From positions 372,001 to 436,000 of the forward strand of contig NZ_AZQN01000002.1 in NCBI RefSeq assembly GCF_000566685.1: 64,000 nucleotides of DNA, in the 5' to 3' direction. This document shows positions 42,059-52,417 of this stretch, piece by piece. Within the stretch, counting starts at the first letter, position 1. Every line of letters begins with the position of its first letter. Position numbers and translations under genes: made by a program. This stretch comes from Dyadobacter tibetensis Y620-1 (lineage in GTDB: Bacteria > Bacteroidota > Bacteroidia > Cytophagales > Spirosomataceae). Under the pieces are notes generated by a model, which made no database searches, was not told the origin of the DNA, and saw only the letters and a list, made by a program, of their open reading frames with translations.

Positions 42059-45000
42059 CTAAGAATGAGAAGGCTTGAATTGGATATGCTCGCTAGTGGG
42101 TGCTGGGAGCTCTTCCTCGGGCACAGGTTTTATAAACCTATAGTATAAGACGGGCACTACAAATAGTGTCAGGATCATGGATACGATCAAGCCAAATGCT
42201 AGGACACTTCCAAGCGGAGCCCATAAGGGTGATTTCCCTATGATCATAGGCACAACACCCACAGCAGCGGCGGCAGAGGTCAGGAAGATGGGGCGCATCC
42301 TCCGTTTAGCCGCCGATAAGGCTGCCGCTTTTATGGAATATCCGTGATCCAAGACCAGTTCATCGGCGTAGTCTACCAGTATTATTCCGTTCCGAACCAC
42401 AATTCCAATCAAACTAATAATTCCCATAAAGGCCGTCATACCAATTGGGTTTCCCGTCAGATACAGTCCCAAAAATGCACCTAGAAGACTCAGCGGAAAG
42501 GTAGCTAGGATAATGATACTCTTTCCAAAGCTTTTGAACTGAAATAACAAGGTGATAAAAATCAGCACGAGTGATACACTCAAGGCGGTCATCATCCCTG
42601 GCATGTTCTCTCCACTCGACTCGGCATCGCCACCATATTGGATGCTGATACCATCGGGAAGTTGCAGCTCTTCGATCTGTGGCTGCAGCTCCTTAAGAAT
42701 GCTTGACGCCCTGCGGCCCATCTGGGCTTCCGACAATACCGTAAGCGTACGAAGTCCATTGCGATGCGCCAGTACGCCTGTATGCCACGAGGGCACCAGA
42801 TCGGCGACTTCTTTAAGGGCCACCTTGTTACCATACATTGAACTAATATGGAGGTCCTCAAGGCTTCCAAAGTCCTTACGACTGCTCTCATTAAGGCGCA
42901 AAAATATATCTACAGGCTTATCCCCTTCCCATATTTGAGATACTGAAAACCCCTTTAATCCGGCTGCAAGTGTCTGGGTTATGGCCTGATTGGAGACTCC
43001 TAGTCTGGCCGCAACATCTTCTTTAACCTTCAAACTTACCGCCAGATAATCATCTTCATAATCGGTACGGACCCAGTTGGTACCTTCTGTATTGCTTAAC
43101 ATGTCCTCTATTTGTTGAGCGACTCTTTTCTGATCTTTAAGATTCTCTCCGATTACGCGAATAGCCAAAGGAGAACCCTCCTGGAAACTTAGTTGACGAA
43201 AACGTACATAACCATCTTTAACGAAGCCTTCAAATTTTGGCCGATACTCTTTCACTAATTCATCGGTAGCCTCATTACTTTCGGTGGTTATAAATAATTG
43301 TGCGAAGTTTCGTCGAGGAATTTCAGGCGCATAAGAAGTCTGGAAGCGAGGTGAGCTGGTACCTACAAAACTGGCAATGTTCACGACCCTTTGATCCTTA
43401 TTTAGTATGGCCTCTATGCCCCTTACAGTCGTTTCAGTTTCCGACAATGCCGTTCCATTTGGCATCCATACTTCGACGTTAAACTGGTTTCTTTCACTGA
43501 CTGGAAAGAACTCTTGCTCCACATTGGCAGCCACGACAAAGGCCAGGATAACCGCCCCAACAGCCGCTGCCATGGTGCTCTTGGGCCATCGGAAGCAAAA
43601 CTCAACGGCCATATTGAAAACATTTTGAAGCCTATCGAGTAAGGACTTTCGTGGCGGGCGCTCGCTAATTTGATGTTTTAACCCTTTTTTGATAAATACA
43701 AAGCACATATAAGGGGTCAGGAGAAGGGCCACCAGCATAGAGGCGATCAGCGCTACCGCCACCGTGATGGGCAGGGAAGCCATAAAGTCTTTGGCTATAC
43801 CATTCATAAAAAAGGCCAATGGAGCAAAGGCAAAAATAATAGCCAACGTTGCTGTAAATATGGGTAAGGACAACTGCTGTGCCGCCTGCCAAGCGCCCGT
43901 CCAGGGCGTGACGCCCTCATCGAGCTTTTCTATATAATTATCTACCACCACTATGGCATTGTCTACCACCATTCCTAAGACGATAATAAGACCTGCCAGT
44001 GACACTTGATGCAGCTCTATCCCAATAATGCTCAGCACACCAAAGGTGATCAGTATGGCGATGGGCGCGGCCACCGAAGAAACGGCCGCTACTCGGATGG
44101 GAAGCAGGAGCATCACCACAATGATTACTGAAAGAATTGCCAAACAAAATTCGAACATGAAATGACTGATACTTTCTCCTACAACTTCTGGCTGATTAAC
44201 GATTGTATTGATACTAATATCATCGGGAAACTCCGCCTTTAATTCTTCAAGCTGTCTATCTACTTTTTCCCCAAAAGCCACGATATTATTGCCCGGTTGC
44301 ATCTCTGTGGTAATGAGCATTACCTTATCCTCTCCAATACGAATAAAAGATGACTCTTCTTCATAGCGCCTTTCGATAGTGGCCACATCTTTCAGACGAA
44401 CCACTACGCCTTGGGGGGTGGTATATACGATCTGGTTGGCGATATCGTCTTGGGTTTTATATTGGCTGTTTGTAAAAACGGGTATGATGTTTGAGGCTAC
44501 CGTCAGCTCTCCCGAGGGGGCGGTAATATTCTGCATTTGCAAAGTCTGGACAATCACTGACATGTCGAATCCGTATTGCTGCATCTTTCGATCGTCCACA
44601 GTGACATAGATTTGCTGCCGTTGCCCGCCCGACCGGTTTATCTTAGATACTTCCGGAATCGTTTTCAAAACAGCCTCCATCTTGTCTAGGTACTTTTCCA
44701 GTTCGGCATAGCTCCTTTTCGGAGAAGAAACAGCGATAATTTGCGCAGTAACATCCCCGAAATTACTGTTAACGATCGGCCCCATCACTCCCTGCGGTAT
44801 ACTGGCCCGCATGCTTGTATTGAGTCCATGCTGTAGGGTAGCCCAAAATTTCTTGCGGTCCTTTACCTCCGAATGGAGTTGCACGGTAATAAAGACCTGT
44901 CCCTCCCGCGTCTGCGACTTCGTTTTTTGCTTGTCTACTTCCTCAAAGGAGAACAAGAATTGCTCTATTTTGTTGGTTACCTGTTGTTCCATCTGAAGCT

Positions 45001-45181
45001 CGTCGGCACCAGGATAAAAGGCATAGACCATTGCCACAGGGGTTTCAATTTTCGGATCTTCGGCTCGGGGCATATTTTGCAAGGCCCATGCTCCTAGAAG
45101 CAACATTAATCCCGTGATTACAAGCGTAACTTGCTTGTACTTCATGGCCGCTTCAATGAAGTTAATTTTTCTATTTTTCAT
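42059..45181 (-). CDS. RND efflux pump inner-membrane permease
   Basis: A 1040-residue permease with the RND layout: helix 1, a large periplasmic loop, helices 2-6, a second loop, and helices 8-12. Helix 4 reads GMVVDNAIVVVDN, with the single proton-relay Asp-Asn pair found in many Bacteroidota members rather than the Asp-Asp of AcrB. Helix 10-11 has GIISLIGIVVRNGIILVDYADE. With the adaptor and TolC genes it makes a complete tripartite pump. Substrates (drugs, detergents, possibly signals) cannot be read from sequence. Confidence 0.95.
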   Translation of the reverse strand: MKNRKINFIEAAMKYKQVTLVITGLMLLLGAWALQNMPRAEDPKIETPVAMVYAFYPGADELQMEQQVTNKIEQFLFSFEEVDKQKTKSQTREGQVFITVQLHSEVKDRKKFWATLQHGLNTSMRASIPQGVMGPIVNSNFGDVTAQIIAVSSPKRSYAELEKYLDKMEAVLKTIPEVSKINRSGGQRQQIYVTVDDRKMQQYGFDMSVIVQTLQMQNITAPSGELTVASNIIPVFTNSQYKTQDDIANQIVYTTPQGVVVRLKDVATIERRYEEESSFIRIGEDKVMLITTEMQPGNNIVAFGEKVDRQLEELKAEFPDDISINTIVNQPEVVGESISHFMFEFCLAILSVIIVVMLLLPIRVAAVSSVAAPIAILITFGVLSIIGIELHQVSLAGLIIVLGMVVDNAIVVVDNYIEKLDEGVTPWTGAWQAAQQLSLPIFTATLAIIFAFAPLAFFMNGIAKDFMASLPITVAVALIASMLVALLLTPYMCFVFIKKGLKHQISERPPRKSLLDRLQNVFNMAVEFCFRWPKSTMAAAVGAVILAFVVAANVEQEFFPVSERNQFNVEVWMPNGTALSETETTVRGIEAILNKDQRVVNIASFVGTSSPRFQTSYAPEIPRRNFAQLFITTESNEATDELVKEYRPKFEGFVKDGYVRFRQLSFQEGSPLAIRVIGENLKDQKRVAQQIEDMLSNTEGTNWVRTDYEDDYLAVSLKVKEDVAARLGVSNQAITQTLAAGLKGFSVSQIWEGDKPVDIFLRLNESSRKDFGSLEDLHISSMYGNKVALKEVADLVPSWHTGVLAHRNGLRTLTVLSEAQMGRRASSILKELQPQIEELQLPDGISIQYGGDAESSGENMPGMMTALSVSLVLIFITLLFQFKSFGKSIIILATFPLSLLGAFLGLYLTGNPIGMTAFMGIISLIGIVVRNGIILVDYADELVLDHGYSIKAAALSAAKRRMRPIFLTSAAAAVGVVPMIIGKSPLWAPLGSVLAFGLIVSMILTLFVVPVLYYRFIKPVPEEELPAPTSEHIQFKPSHS

Positions 45182-45228
45182 ATTTTCAAATCGATCTTAC
45201 TGATTTTAATTCATTCGCCAGAGGTAAT

Positions 45229-46263
45229 TCAAAAGGATATCTCACTTCCATCCTTAAGTCCAGACTGGCCTGCTATTACAACAGTATCGCCAGGCTTGAT
45301 ACCCTTGCGAATCACGACTTCTCCGTTGCCTGTAAGCCTACCCGTTTCTACCCTTCTTTTTACAACCTTTTTTCCCTCCCCTACCAAATACACATAAGAC
45401 AGATCCTCTACATCCCGCACCACCGATTTGGCCGGAACAACCAGTTCTTCAACCTCTTTCCCCGTCATAATTGTAGTTTCTGTGAGCATGCCAGGCATTA
45501 AGCGATGTTCGTTATTTGCTATTCTGATCTTAATGGTATAGGTTCTCGAAACGGGATCGGCCTGGGGGTTGATAATACTGATATTTCCCTTTAAGGTATC
45601 TGCTAACGTGGGTATATATACCCACCCTGGCATACCCGCCTTTAGGCCCCCCACTTCACTTTCTGGTACAGAAAAACGAGCATATACCTGATCGGTCTTA
45701 ACAATGGTAAAAGCAGGTACGCCTGGAGCGGCCATACTCCCACGCTCAATAGCCCTGACCGAAATAATGCCTGCCATAGGGGCATGCAAACGACTATCGG
45801 AAATATGTTTGGCATTAATATTCTTATTGGCCCGAGCCTGAGCGACTTTAGTTTTGATATCAATAAAGTCCTTCGCGGGCAGACTTCCCTTCTTATAGAG
45901 CTCATTTAATCGGTTGTACATGTCCTCTGCTTGTTCAAGGCCTGCTTCGGCAATGGCCAGCGCTTGCTCGTATTCCGTGGCGTCAATAGAGGCCAATAAT
46001 TGCCCTTGTTTCACGCGTTGCCCTTCTTGGACCATCACATTATTAACAACCCCTCCAACGGCAAAGCCGATTTGGGCCACATTATCCGGCTCTATACTAC
46101 CTGAATAGCTCAGCTGCTGGCTTTGGTTGGCCGTCCCTACACGGTATATGCTCACCGCTACTGGAGTAGCCTCTTTGGACTCCTTATTCTTTTCCTGGGT
46201 ACAGCTGCCCAAAGCGAGTCCACATACCAATAATGGAGTCAAGGTTTTTATCAATACTTGCAT
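45229..46263 (-). CDS. RND efflux periplasmic adaptor lipoprotein
   Basis: A lipoprotein signal peptide (LLVCGLALGSC) precedes a membrane-fusion protein: lipoyl-like halves around GGVVNNVMVQEGQRVKQGQLLASID and LHAPMAGIISVRAIERGSM, a coiled-coil hairpin between them (EQALAIAEAGLEQAEDMYNRL) and a beta-barrel with DPVSRTYTIKIRI. It bridges the permease and TolC. It is 47 bases upstream of the permease gene. Confidence 0.95.
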   Translation of the reverse strand: MQVLIKTLTPLLVCGLALGSCTQEKNKESKEATPVAVSIYRVGTANQSQQLSYSGSIEPDNVAQIGFAVGGVVNNVMVQEGQRVKQGQLLASIDATEYEQALAIAEAGLEQAEDMYNRLNELYKKGSLPAKDFIDIKTKVAQARANKNINAKHISDSRLHAPMAGIISVRAIERGSMAAPGVPAFTIVKTDQVYARFSVPESEVGGLKAGMPGWVYIPTLADTLKGNISIINPQADPVSRTYTIKIRIANNEHRLMPGMLTETTIMTGKEVEELVVPAKSVVRDVEDLSYVYLVGEGKKVVKRRVETGRLTGNGEVVIRKGIKPGDTVVIAGQSGLKDGSEISF

Positions 46264-46313
46264 TGTTTTTTATTTTCTAATTAGATTTATTTGAAAAGAG
46301 AAAATTGGTCCTA

Positions 46314-47003
46314 TTAAAGACTTAAAACGACTTGGCGGATATCAGCCTTTAAACACTCCGTTTGTCCCAGGTATAACTGAATAATATAGTCGGCATAATC
46401 CTTTTTTAAGGAAACAGCCTCGTCTTTACCCCCCCACGATTCCTTTAGGTAAAGGTGATGATAGCGGGCATTGGTACTGGCCATTTCTGGCAGAAAATAT
46501 TGGTGACTTTCCAGACGTAAAAGTTGGCGTAGGTCGGCTAAGATATTTTGATTGTCGCCCTTAATTACAGGTTGTCTACCCGCGGTCACGTATAAGGATG
46601 TATCGTCTTTTAGATAGCCCAGTATGAGAAGATTGGTGAAGTAGAACTGGATATGCTCCTCTGTCGTCCGTTTCCAATCGGCAACCAGTATATCCTGCGG
46701 AGTGGCCAGTGGACTGTAATTGGCCAGAGTTGTAAAAACTATATCAATTCTTGAAAAGGATTCCTTTAGATGGGCCAATATATCCAGACTCTTGATATAG
46801 TCGAGGGGGTCGGTCAAATAAAGATGGAGCCTTGATATTTCGTCATTTTTAAGAAAGCACTTAAGCTGCCACAAGTCCTCAGCGCTGGCAGCCAGTACGG
46901 CTACCTGGCCACCTTCTAGCAATAACGCTCGAGTTACCTGACGGTCAAGTATAGAGCCCGCGCCGATGACTACTGCTATTTTATTTAAAAGCTTATTTCC
47001 CAT
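46314..47003 (-). CDS. Degenerate SDR-family Rossmann protein
   Basis: The ATG at 47003 leads into KIAVVIGAGSILDRQVTRALL, an SDR cofactor-binding start; an upstream ATG at 47033 is possible. Later sequence (FSRIDIVFTTLANY) follows the SDR pattern, but the NNAG and YxxxK motifs are missing, so it is probably not an active dehydrogenase of the usual kind. It lies between the AraC regulator and the adaptor gene, 50 bases before the latter, and is likely part of the efflux operon. Its role there is unknown. Confidence 0.75.
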   Translation of the reverse strand: MGNKLLNKIAVVIGAGSILDRQVTRALLLEGGQVAVLAASAEDLWQLKCFLKNDEISRLHLYLTDPLDYIKSLDILAHLKESFSRIDIVFTTLANYSPLATPQDILVADWKRTTEEHIQFYFTNLLILGYLKDDTSLYVTAGRQPVIKGDNQNILADLRQLLRLESHQYFLPEMASTNARYHHLYLKESWGGKDEAVSLKKDYADYIIQLYLGQTECLKADIRQVVLSL

Positions 47004-47088
47004 TATCGCATGGTATTGTAGATTATTTACCATGCAAAATTCGGTAGCTGTAGTGGACCTTAAAAGACCTAAACGGTGGAAGAATTGG

Positions 47089-47979
47089 TCAAAACGGTGG
47101 ATTCAGCGTCGTTCGGCTCAACGAACGATATTCTGAAGGGGAGTATCCGGTATGTTGTTTGAAATACTTACCAAAGAAAGACTGGTTACTAAACTGTAAG
47201 ATTTGAGCCGCCGCAGCCACATTGATGGAGGACTGAGACAGCAGCACCCTAGCCTCCTGAATAACTAACTCATCGATCAGTTCTCCGGCAGTTTTTCCAG
47301 TAACTTCCTTGAGCACCTGCGAAAGATGACGTGTGGTAATGGACAAGACGTTGGCATAATAGGATACACTTCGTTCTTGTCGGAACTTCTCTGCCAGCAA
47401 CCCGAGAAATTTAGATGCTATTTCCTCCTTCCTACTTAATTGTACATTTAATACGGGTAGTTTGGTAAAAAATATAGAGGCTACCTGATACGTTACCGAT
47501 AAAAAAGTACTATTGACGACTTCGTCATAAAAAGGAGTTTCTGTATTCATGTTAATCTTCCGAGCCAAAACTGATATCCCATAGACGATATCTGCATGAT
47601 CCATTGCCGACAGCTCGAAGTGATGTTGAACGTCTTTGGAGAACATTAATACCGCCTCCGAACGAGACATAATAAGGCCCAATCTTTCTAGGTATCGTTT
47701 TTGAAATGCCAGGCAAACGAAGTTCAGATCGTCAGATTCGTATTTCAGTTCGTTCAGCGAGTCTGGTAATACCATTAAAATGCTTTGAGGTAGAAGGGTG
47801 TAATTCTTCAGATTGGATTGCACCTGCAGCTCCCCAGTTTCTACCAAAATCAGGGCGAAAGCTTCGGCCCTAAAGGGGACATTAAGCTCCAAATGATATT
47901 CGGCATCGTGCGCCGTAAACACCACTAATTCTTCATTAATCTGTTTATGGGATATATTCTTCTCCAAAAGTTTGGGCAT
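47089..47979 (-). CDS. AraC-family regulator of the efflux operon
   Basis: The C-terminal domain has the AraC pattern: YANVLSITTRHLSQVLKEVTG and VAAAAQILQFSNQSFFGKYFKQHTGYSPSEYR. The N-terminal 170 residues are a cupin-like sensor. It is the first gene of a minus-strand series (AraC, SDR-like, adaptor, permease, TolC, receiver) with gaps of 2 to about 131 bases, so it probably controls the pump in response to a ligand. Confidence 0.93.
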   Translation of the reverse strand: MPKLLEKNISHKQINEELVVFTAHDAEYHLELNVPFRAEAFALILVETGELQVQSNLKNYTLLPQSILMVLPDSLNELKYESDDLNFVCLAFQKRYLERLGLIMSRSEAVLMFSKDVQHHFELSAMDHADIVYGISVLARKINMNTETPFYDEVVNSTFLSVTYQVASIFFTKLPVLNVQLSRKEEIASKFLGLLAEKFRQERSVSYYANVLSITTRHLSQVLKEVTGKTAGELIDELVIQEARVLLSQSSINVAAAAQILQFSNQSFFGKYFKQHTGYSPSEYRSLSRTTLNPPF

Positions 47980-48249
47980 AACTACTCGGTAAGCTTCTTT
48001 TTACAAAAAAACACAATAATTTTTTAACGATTACCTTTTCGCCGAGTAAAGTTCATTTCCACTTCTGACAAACCTTTGTTTCATACGATTCATTTTTGAC
48101 CTTATAGGAATTTTGGGCGGGTAACTAACAATATATAGCTTTCCATTAATGTATATTCCGCTTTCAACAGGTAAATGCTTCGTAAAACCACAGCATAGCT
48201 CGAAATCTTCTTCAAAATGTACTGTTTCTAATTTCTGGGCTAAATTATG

Positions 48250-50421
48250 CTATTGCACAGCCAGTACAACACTCTTCCCCAAATATACGCCCACAGGCAA
48301 ATCGACTATAAAGAGCGTGCTTCCAGCCTGCTTATCTACAATGCTACGGTAATGGTCGCCGTCCCCTGGATATTGACCACTCACTGTCACCAACATACGG
48401 CTCAGTTTACGAGAGGGATCCGCCAAAGTAAGCTGGGAGAGTCGACCGGCCGTTTGCTTCAGCATGACCATCCCAGGGCTATCCAGCCTGACCGTCAGCG
48501 CGTTGTCTATAGTTAATTCCCCCGCATGATAAAAACTCAATTGACTAATTCCCAACCTCTTGTGGTGTACGGCCTGTATATTTGCCGTATTCGACAGGAT
48601 ATCTATAGAGCGGTTATCCTTGCTGGACCTCTCGAGTTCCTGTTCCGACACGTTAGGTACCACCATATAGGCATAGGTGGCGTTGGCTGGTTTGCTACCA
48701 TGGTCGAGCCAGAGTTTAAAAACTCCCTCCTGTACCTCTTCTTGACTGATATTCTTCTGGTCGGTGATGGATGCCCAGTTACCTGTCTCCACTTGATTAG
48801 AGAGACTCACTTTTTCAGGTTCCGGAAAAACATAGCCTACCCGATCATGATGTACCCATTTTATTCCCTTTAATTCCCGACCTCCGTGCTTCATCAACTG
48901 GGAGTTCTTACCCTCTGAAATATGAACCGGAGAACGAAGCAAGGATTGGTTCAGGGTAGTAGCCACCTGCAATTTGGAGTCTGCTTTGATATCAGCCCCT
49001 AGACACACATATTCCTCATCGAAAAAAAACCACGACTTCTTAGCTTGCAAAGGATCATGGGGACTTTTAAAGTCGAATGTCACTGCTCCGTAAAGCCCAT
49101 CGGTGACGGCACCTACAAAATCGGTCAGCCCATCTTTCTGAATCTCTTCAGGACTGGGAAGTTCTGGCTTTTGCAAGATGGTCGTACCAGATATCTTCTG
49201 CCAATCGTAAACTGGCCATATATTATGATACTCATCTCCTTTTAAGAGTAGGTAGTTGGTCCCGTCGGCACGATGGTGGGTGGGCTTCCCGGGCCCATTA
49301 TATGGTACTTCCATGTTGCGATTACGGCTAGAAAACATGCGTACGGTAGTATAAAAATCCGGTCTCTGAAATACGAAATGTTCTGTTTGCCAGAAAAATT
49401 TGGCAAATGACCTCCCAGGTTTGATCTCCCCTTTTCTAAGGCGGATAATTTCCTCCAGCTCTACTCTTCTATAGTCCGTGCTTGCCAGTATACGCTCGAT
49501 TTCCTGTGTTCCTCTGGGTTTCAATTCTGGTTTCTTGATCGTAATACTCCGGTTCTGGACACTTACATCGGGATATATCCCATATACGGATTGTTTGTAT
49601 ATACCGTCCAAATAATAATCTACCAATTGGTTTATCTTTTCCTTTGAAAAGGCATACCGGGTCCCCGAAACATAATAGGACCAATCCCCATACGCATTGG
49701 CATATTTCCCATATCCATAGGAGTCGGTATTATTTACCCGGTCGACCCGGTGGTGAAAGCTATAGTCGTGTTGCATACCCCGAGAGCCCGTAGCGAACTT
49801 AAGCTCACCCTCAATAATATTGATAATCTTTTCAAACTCCTTGTCTTCACCTCGAAAAAGCAGGTTCTTAGCCAGGATTCCTGCGATGACAATTCGGTCG
49901 CCACTAGGTCGTGCTCCAGAAGCATTCATATGCGCCCTACCGATTATAGGTTGAAGCCTATCTACTATTATCTCTGGAAGCTGATCACCAACGATCAACA
50001 CCAAATCGCCTAGATAGGTAGGAGTAGAAATTTGATTATCATGCCAATTATCACCCACAAAATCATTCTTCAACCAAAAGGACAAGCCCTTCACAATCGC
50101 TGACTTAACTTGTTCATCCCTAAAGTATCTCGACGATTCTTTCATAAAGGCCTTACTCAAATGTAATAAATTGGCATTATGAAAACGATGCGGAAATCCA
50201 GCGGTCCGGCTTAGATCCGTGTAGTCAATCCCCGGAAAGCTCCCATCAGGATTTATTTTCTTTAGAATTTCGTCAATATAATCGTCATTAACCTCTTGCG
50301 ACATGAGATCGGCAACAATACGACTTTTAATTAATTCAATTTCACTTTGAGCCAAAATATTAGGGGCCGATACCATCATCAGGATCAGGATTGTAAGGCC
50401 TTTGAATATACTCGTCATCAT
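48250..50421 (-). CDS. Polysaccharide lyase family 8 enzyme (hyaluronate/chondroitin/xanthan lyase type)
   Basis: A signal peptide (LTILILMMVSAPNILA) follows the ATG at 50421; an ATG at 50472 is in frame but gives a long N-terminal tail. The catalytic alpha-barrel carries FVGDNWHDNQIST (Asn), MQHDYSFHHR (His), YGKYANAYGDW (Tyr) and SSRNRNMEV (Arg), the expected PL8 set. A beta-sandwich region follows, with ITDQKNISQEEVQEGVFKLWLDHG. It cleaves uronic-acid polysaccharides by beta-elimination in the periplasm or outside. A decayed second copy lies at 38342-38734. No SusC/SusD pair is near, so this is not a full utilisation locus. Confidence 0.9.
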   Translation of the reverse strand: MMTSIFKGLTILILMMVSAPNILAQSEIELIKSRIVADLMSQEVNDDYIDEILKKINPDGSFPGIDYTDLSRTAGFPHRFHNANLLHLSKAFMKESSRYFRDEQVKSAIVKGLSFWLKNDFVGDNWHDNQISTPTYLGDLVLIVGDQLPEIIVDRLQPIIGRAHMNASGARPSGDRIVIAGILAKNLLFRGEDKEFEKIINIIEGELKFATGSRGMQHDYSFHHRVDRVNNTDSYGYGKYANAYGDWSYYVSGTRYAFSKEKINQLVDYYLDGIYKQSVYGIYPDVSVQNRSITIKKPELKPRGTQEIERILASTDYRRVELEEIIRLRKGEIKPGRSFAKFFWQTEHFVFQRPDFYTTVRMFSSRNRNMEVPYNGPGKPTHHRADGTNYLLLKGDEYHNIWPVYDWQKISGTTILQKPELPSPEEIQKDGLTDFVGAVTDGLYGAVTFDFKSPHDPLQAKKSWFFFDEEYVCLGADIKADSKLQVATTLNQSLLRSPVHISEGKNSQLMKHGGRELKGIKWVHHDRVGYVFPEPEKVSLSNQVETGNWASITDQKNISQEEVQEGVFKLWLDHGSKPANATYAYMVVPNVSEQELERSSKDNRSIDILSNTANIQAVHHKRLGISQLSFYHAGELTIDNALTVRLDSPGMVMLKQTAGRLSQLTLADPSRKLSRMLVTVSGQYPGDGDHYRSIVDKQAGSTLFIVDLPVGVYLGKSVVLAVQ

Positions 50422-50472
50422 ACTGCAAGTGTCTAAAACGGAGAGAGGGTTGTTTTTGTAGTAATTCTTCAT

Positions 50473-50816
50473 TTACTAGGACGAAACTAACAAAGCTACC
50501 CCCTTACTAAATTCATCTGGTTTATTCTATTTAATTGGAATTCTAAAATTTCACCTATCACGCTTCGCAGTTGGCCAGGCATGGAAAAAGCTTTCCAAAA
50601 ATTAGTATTACTCACATCATTTCCGATGAGTGTACCCATGCGAATTCATAAATCCCTACATCTTCCACAAGTTTTTCCATCCAACTAGAGGAAGTTATTC
50701 CCTGGCGTCGGCTCTTTTTCCAATTTGCAGGCTAGAACTTGACTACCTTTTTCAAAAAATATACTAAATTGTCGTATTTAACCTTTATATACTAATAACC
50801 CATTATATCAACCTTC
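50473..50816. other. Intergenic region without a supported gene
   Basis: About 340 AT-rich bases between divergent genes. No ORF or clear repeat seen; promoters are expected here. Confidence 0.5.
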
Positions 50817-51146
50817 ATGAAAATACTTAAAATCGTATTGGGAATCGTTTTTCTCATCTTTTCCTATTTCCAAACCAATGACCCGGATGCCTCCATTTGG
50901 ATTTTCATTTATAGTATTGCTGCGTTAGCCTGTTATATGAGTCTACGAGACTTATGGCCCAGCTGGGTTTTCTATGTACTCGCCGCTGGATATGTAGTCG
51001 GTGCTATCTTACAATGGCCTCCAGAATTCGAAGGAGTTTTCTGGGGAGAAACCCAGATGCGTTCCTTAAACATAGAGCTGGCAAGAGAGTCACTTGGGCT
51101 CGGCATTTGTGCGATTGGCATGGCGTTTCTGGGGCGCTGGGGTTAA
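50817..51146 (+). CDS. Transmembrane family 220 protein
   Basis: A 109-residue protein with three to four helices (IVLGIVFLIFSYFQTNDPDA, IFIYSIAALACYMSL, FYVLAAGYVVGAIL) and the family's C-terminal MRSLNIELARESLGLGI. The TMEM220 family is found in Bacteroidota and eukaryotes; function unknown. Its stop overlaps the birA stop by four bases. Confidence 0.85.
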   Translation: MKILKIVLGIVFLIFSYFQTNDPDASIWIFIYSIAALACYMSLRDLWPSWVFYVLAAGYVVGAILQWPPEFEGVFWGETQMRSLNIELARESLGLGICAIGMAFLGRWG

Positions 51147-51910
51147 TTATCCCAGATCCATTCCACCTCTTTGAGGTCCAGTTCTAAGGGATGATTCGTA
51201 CCCGTTTTGAGTAGTAGAAGATGTCCGTAGTCATTAATTCCGACTATTTGCCCCTGAAAGACTTTGTTGGCTATTCTAAAATTTCTAGTCTCATTCAATC
51301 CGAGCAAATTATCAAGATAATGCGCTCGGATTGTCCTAAACTCACCAGAAATTAAGACCGCATAATAGGCATTTAACTCTTTGATTATCATGTCAAGAGC
51401 CTCCTCCAAGCTCCATGTTTTTTTAGTTTCCAGGGCCAGGGAAGTGGCTCTTATTCCCTGAAATTCTAACTGATTTACGTTAAGACCAATCCCGGCTATA
51501 CAACTAGAAATTCTATTGCCTTGTATACTATTCTCGATAAGTGTCCCGCAAATCTTTCTATCCTCTACATATACATCATTAGGCCATTTAATAGATGCAG
51601 GAAGACCTATGGTTTTCAGGAACTGTACCAGACCCAAGGCCACCATCTGGCTCAGCAGAAATTGCTGCATAATCGGAACATTTGCCGGAGTCAGAGCTAA
51701 GGAAAACATCAGATTAGATCCCTGCCGGGACTCCCAGGCCGTACCGCGCTGTCCACGCCCATTAGTCTGGTGGTCGGTAATGACAATGGCCCCCTCTTCG
51801 AAACCCTCTGCACGCACTAATTCGGCGGCTATGTCGTTTGTTGAGTGACAAGTTGGCAGATAAACAATTTTTTTACCAATAATTCCGGTGTTAGATATAG
51901 AATTGTACAA
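51143..51910 (-). CDS. birA: Biotin--[acetyl-CoA-carboxylase] ligase (no DNA-binding domain)
   Basis: A 255-residue BPL: YLPTCHSTNDIAAEL, the biotin-binding GRGQRGTAWES, SIKWPNDVYVEDRKICGTLIE and a small C-terminal SH3-like domain. It attaches biotin to carboxylase subunits. It lacks the helix-turn-helix of E. coli BirA, so it is not a repressor. The start codon appears to be TTG; no ATG precedes the conserved first strand. The gene is divergent from rsfS with 46 bases between them. Confidence 0.92.
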   Translation of the reverse strand: MYNSISNTGIIGKKIVYLPTCHSTNDIAAELVRAEGFEEGAIVITDHQTNGRGQRGTAWESRQGSNLMFSLALTPANVPIMQQFLLSQMVALGLVQFLKTIGLPASIKWPNDVYVEDRKICGTLIENSIQGNRISSCIAGIGLNVNQLEFQGIRATSLALETKKTWSLEEALDMIIKELNAYYAVLISGEFRTIRAHYLDNLLGLNETRNFRIANKVFQGQIVGINDYGHLLLLKTGTNHPLELDLKEVEWIWDN

Positions 51911-51956
51911 TTTTTTTGGCTTATTTTAAGGTTTATAGAAAAGGGAATCCAATAGC

Positions 51957-52340
51957 ATGAAAGAACGCAAAAATAAAGAAGTATCTTCAAAAGAACTCTC
52001 CGAGCTAGTAGCAAAGGGAATGGCCGAGAAAAAAGGCGTTGATATAAAGATAATGGACCTGAGGAAGGTCAAAAATTCATTCACTGATTTTTTTGTAATC
52101 TGTTCGGGTAATTCCGACACACAAATAGATGCCTTGGCCGATTCGGTGGAGGAAGAGGTGTACAAGGCGACAAAAATAGACCCATGGCAAAAAGAAGGTA
52201 AGGCTAATGGAGAATGGATACTCATTGATTATGTGGACGTGATTGCCCATATTTTCAATAAGGATCGTCGTGAGCATTACGATTTGGAAGAGCTTTGGGG
52301 CGATGCCATCGTAACGCATATGGAGGATTCCGTAGCATAA
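51957..52340 (+). CDS. rsfS: Ribosomal silencing factor RsfS
   Basis: A 127-residue RsfS/Iojap protein: GVDIKIMDLRKVKNSFTDFF, VICSGNSDTQIDALAD, EGKANGEWILIDYVDVIAHIF and REHYDLEELWGDA. It binds protein uL14 and blocks subunit joining when nutrients are scarce. It lies 77 bases upstream of ftsH in the same direction, a common Bacteroidota pairing. Confidence 0.95.
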   Translation: MKERKNKEVSSKELSELVAKGMAEKKGVDIKIMDLRKVKNSFTDFFVICSGNSDTQIDALADSVEEEVYKATKIDPWQKEGKANGEWILIDYVDVIAHIFNKDRREHYDLEELWGDAIVTHMEDSVA

Positions 52341-52417
52341 TTCCCTTCATAAGGTGAACATTCGTAGAATGCTTCACGTTATACTTAATAATTCCTCTTA
52401 TTTTATTCTTATAAAGA

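Noticed and set aside
48250..50472. Polysaccharide utilisation locus
   Set aside because: The PL8 lyase and GH43-like gene are 18 kb apart, and no SusC/SusD pair or PUL regulator lies near.
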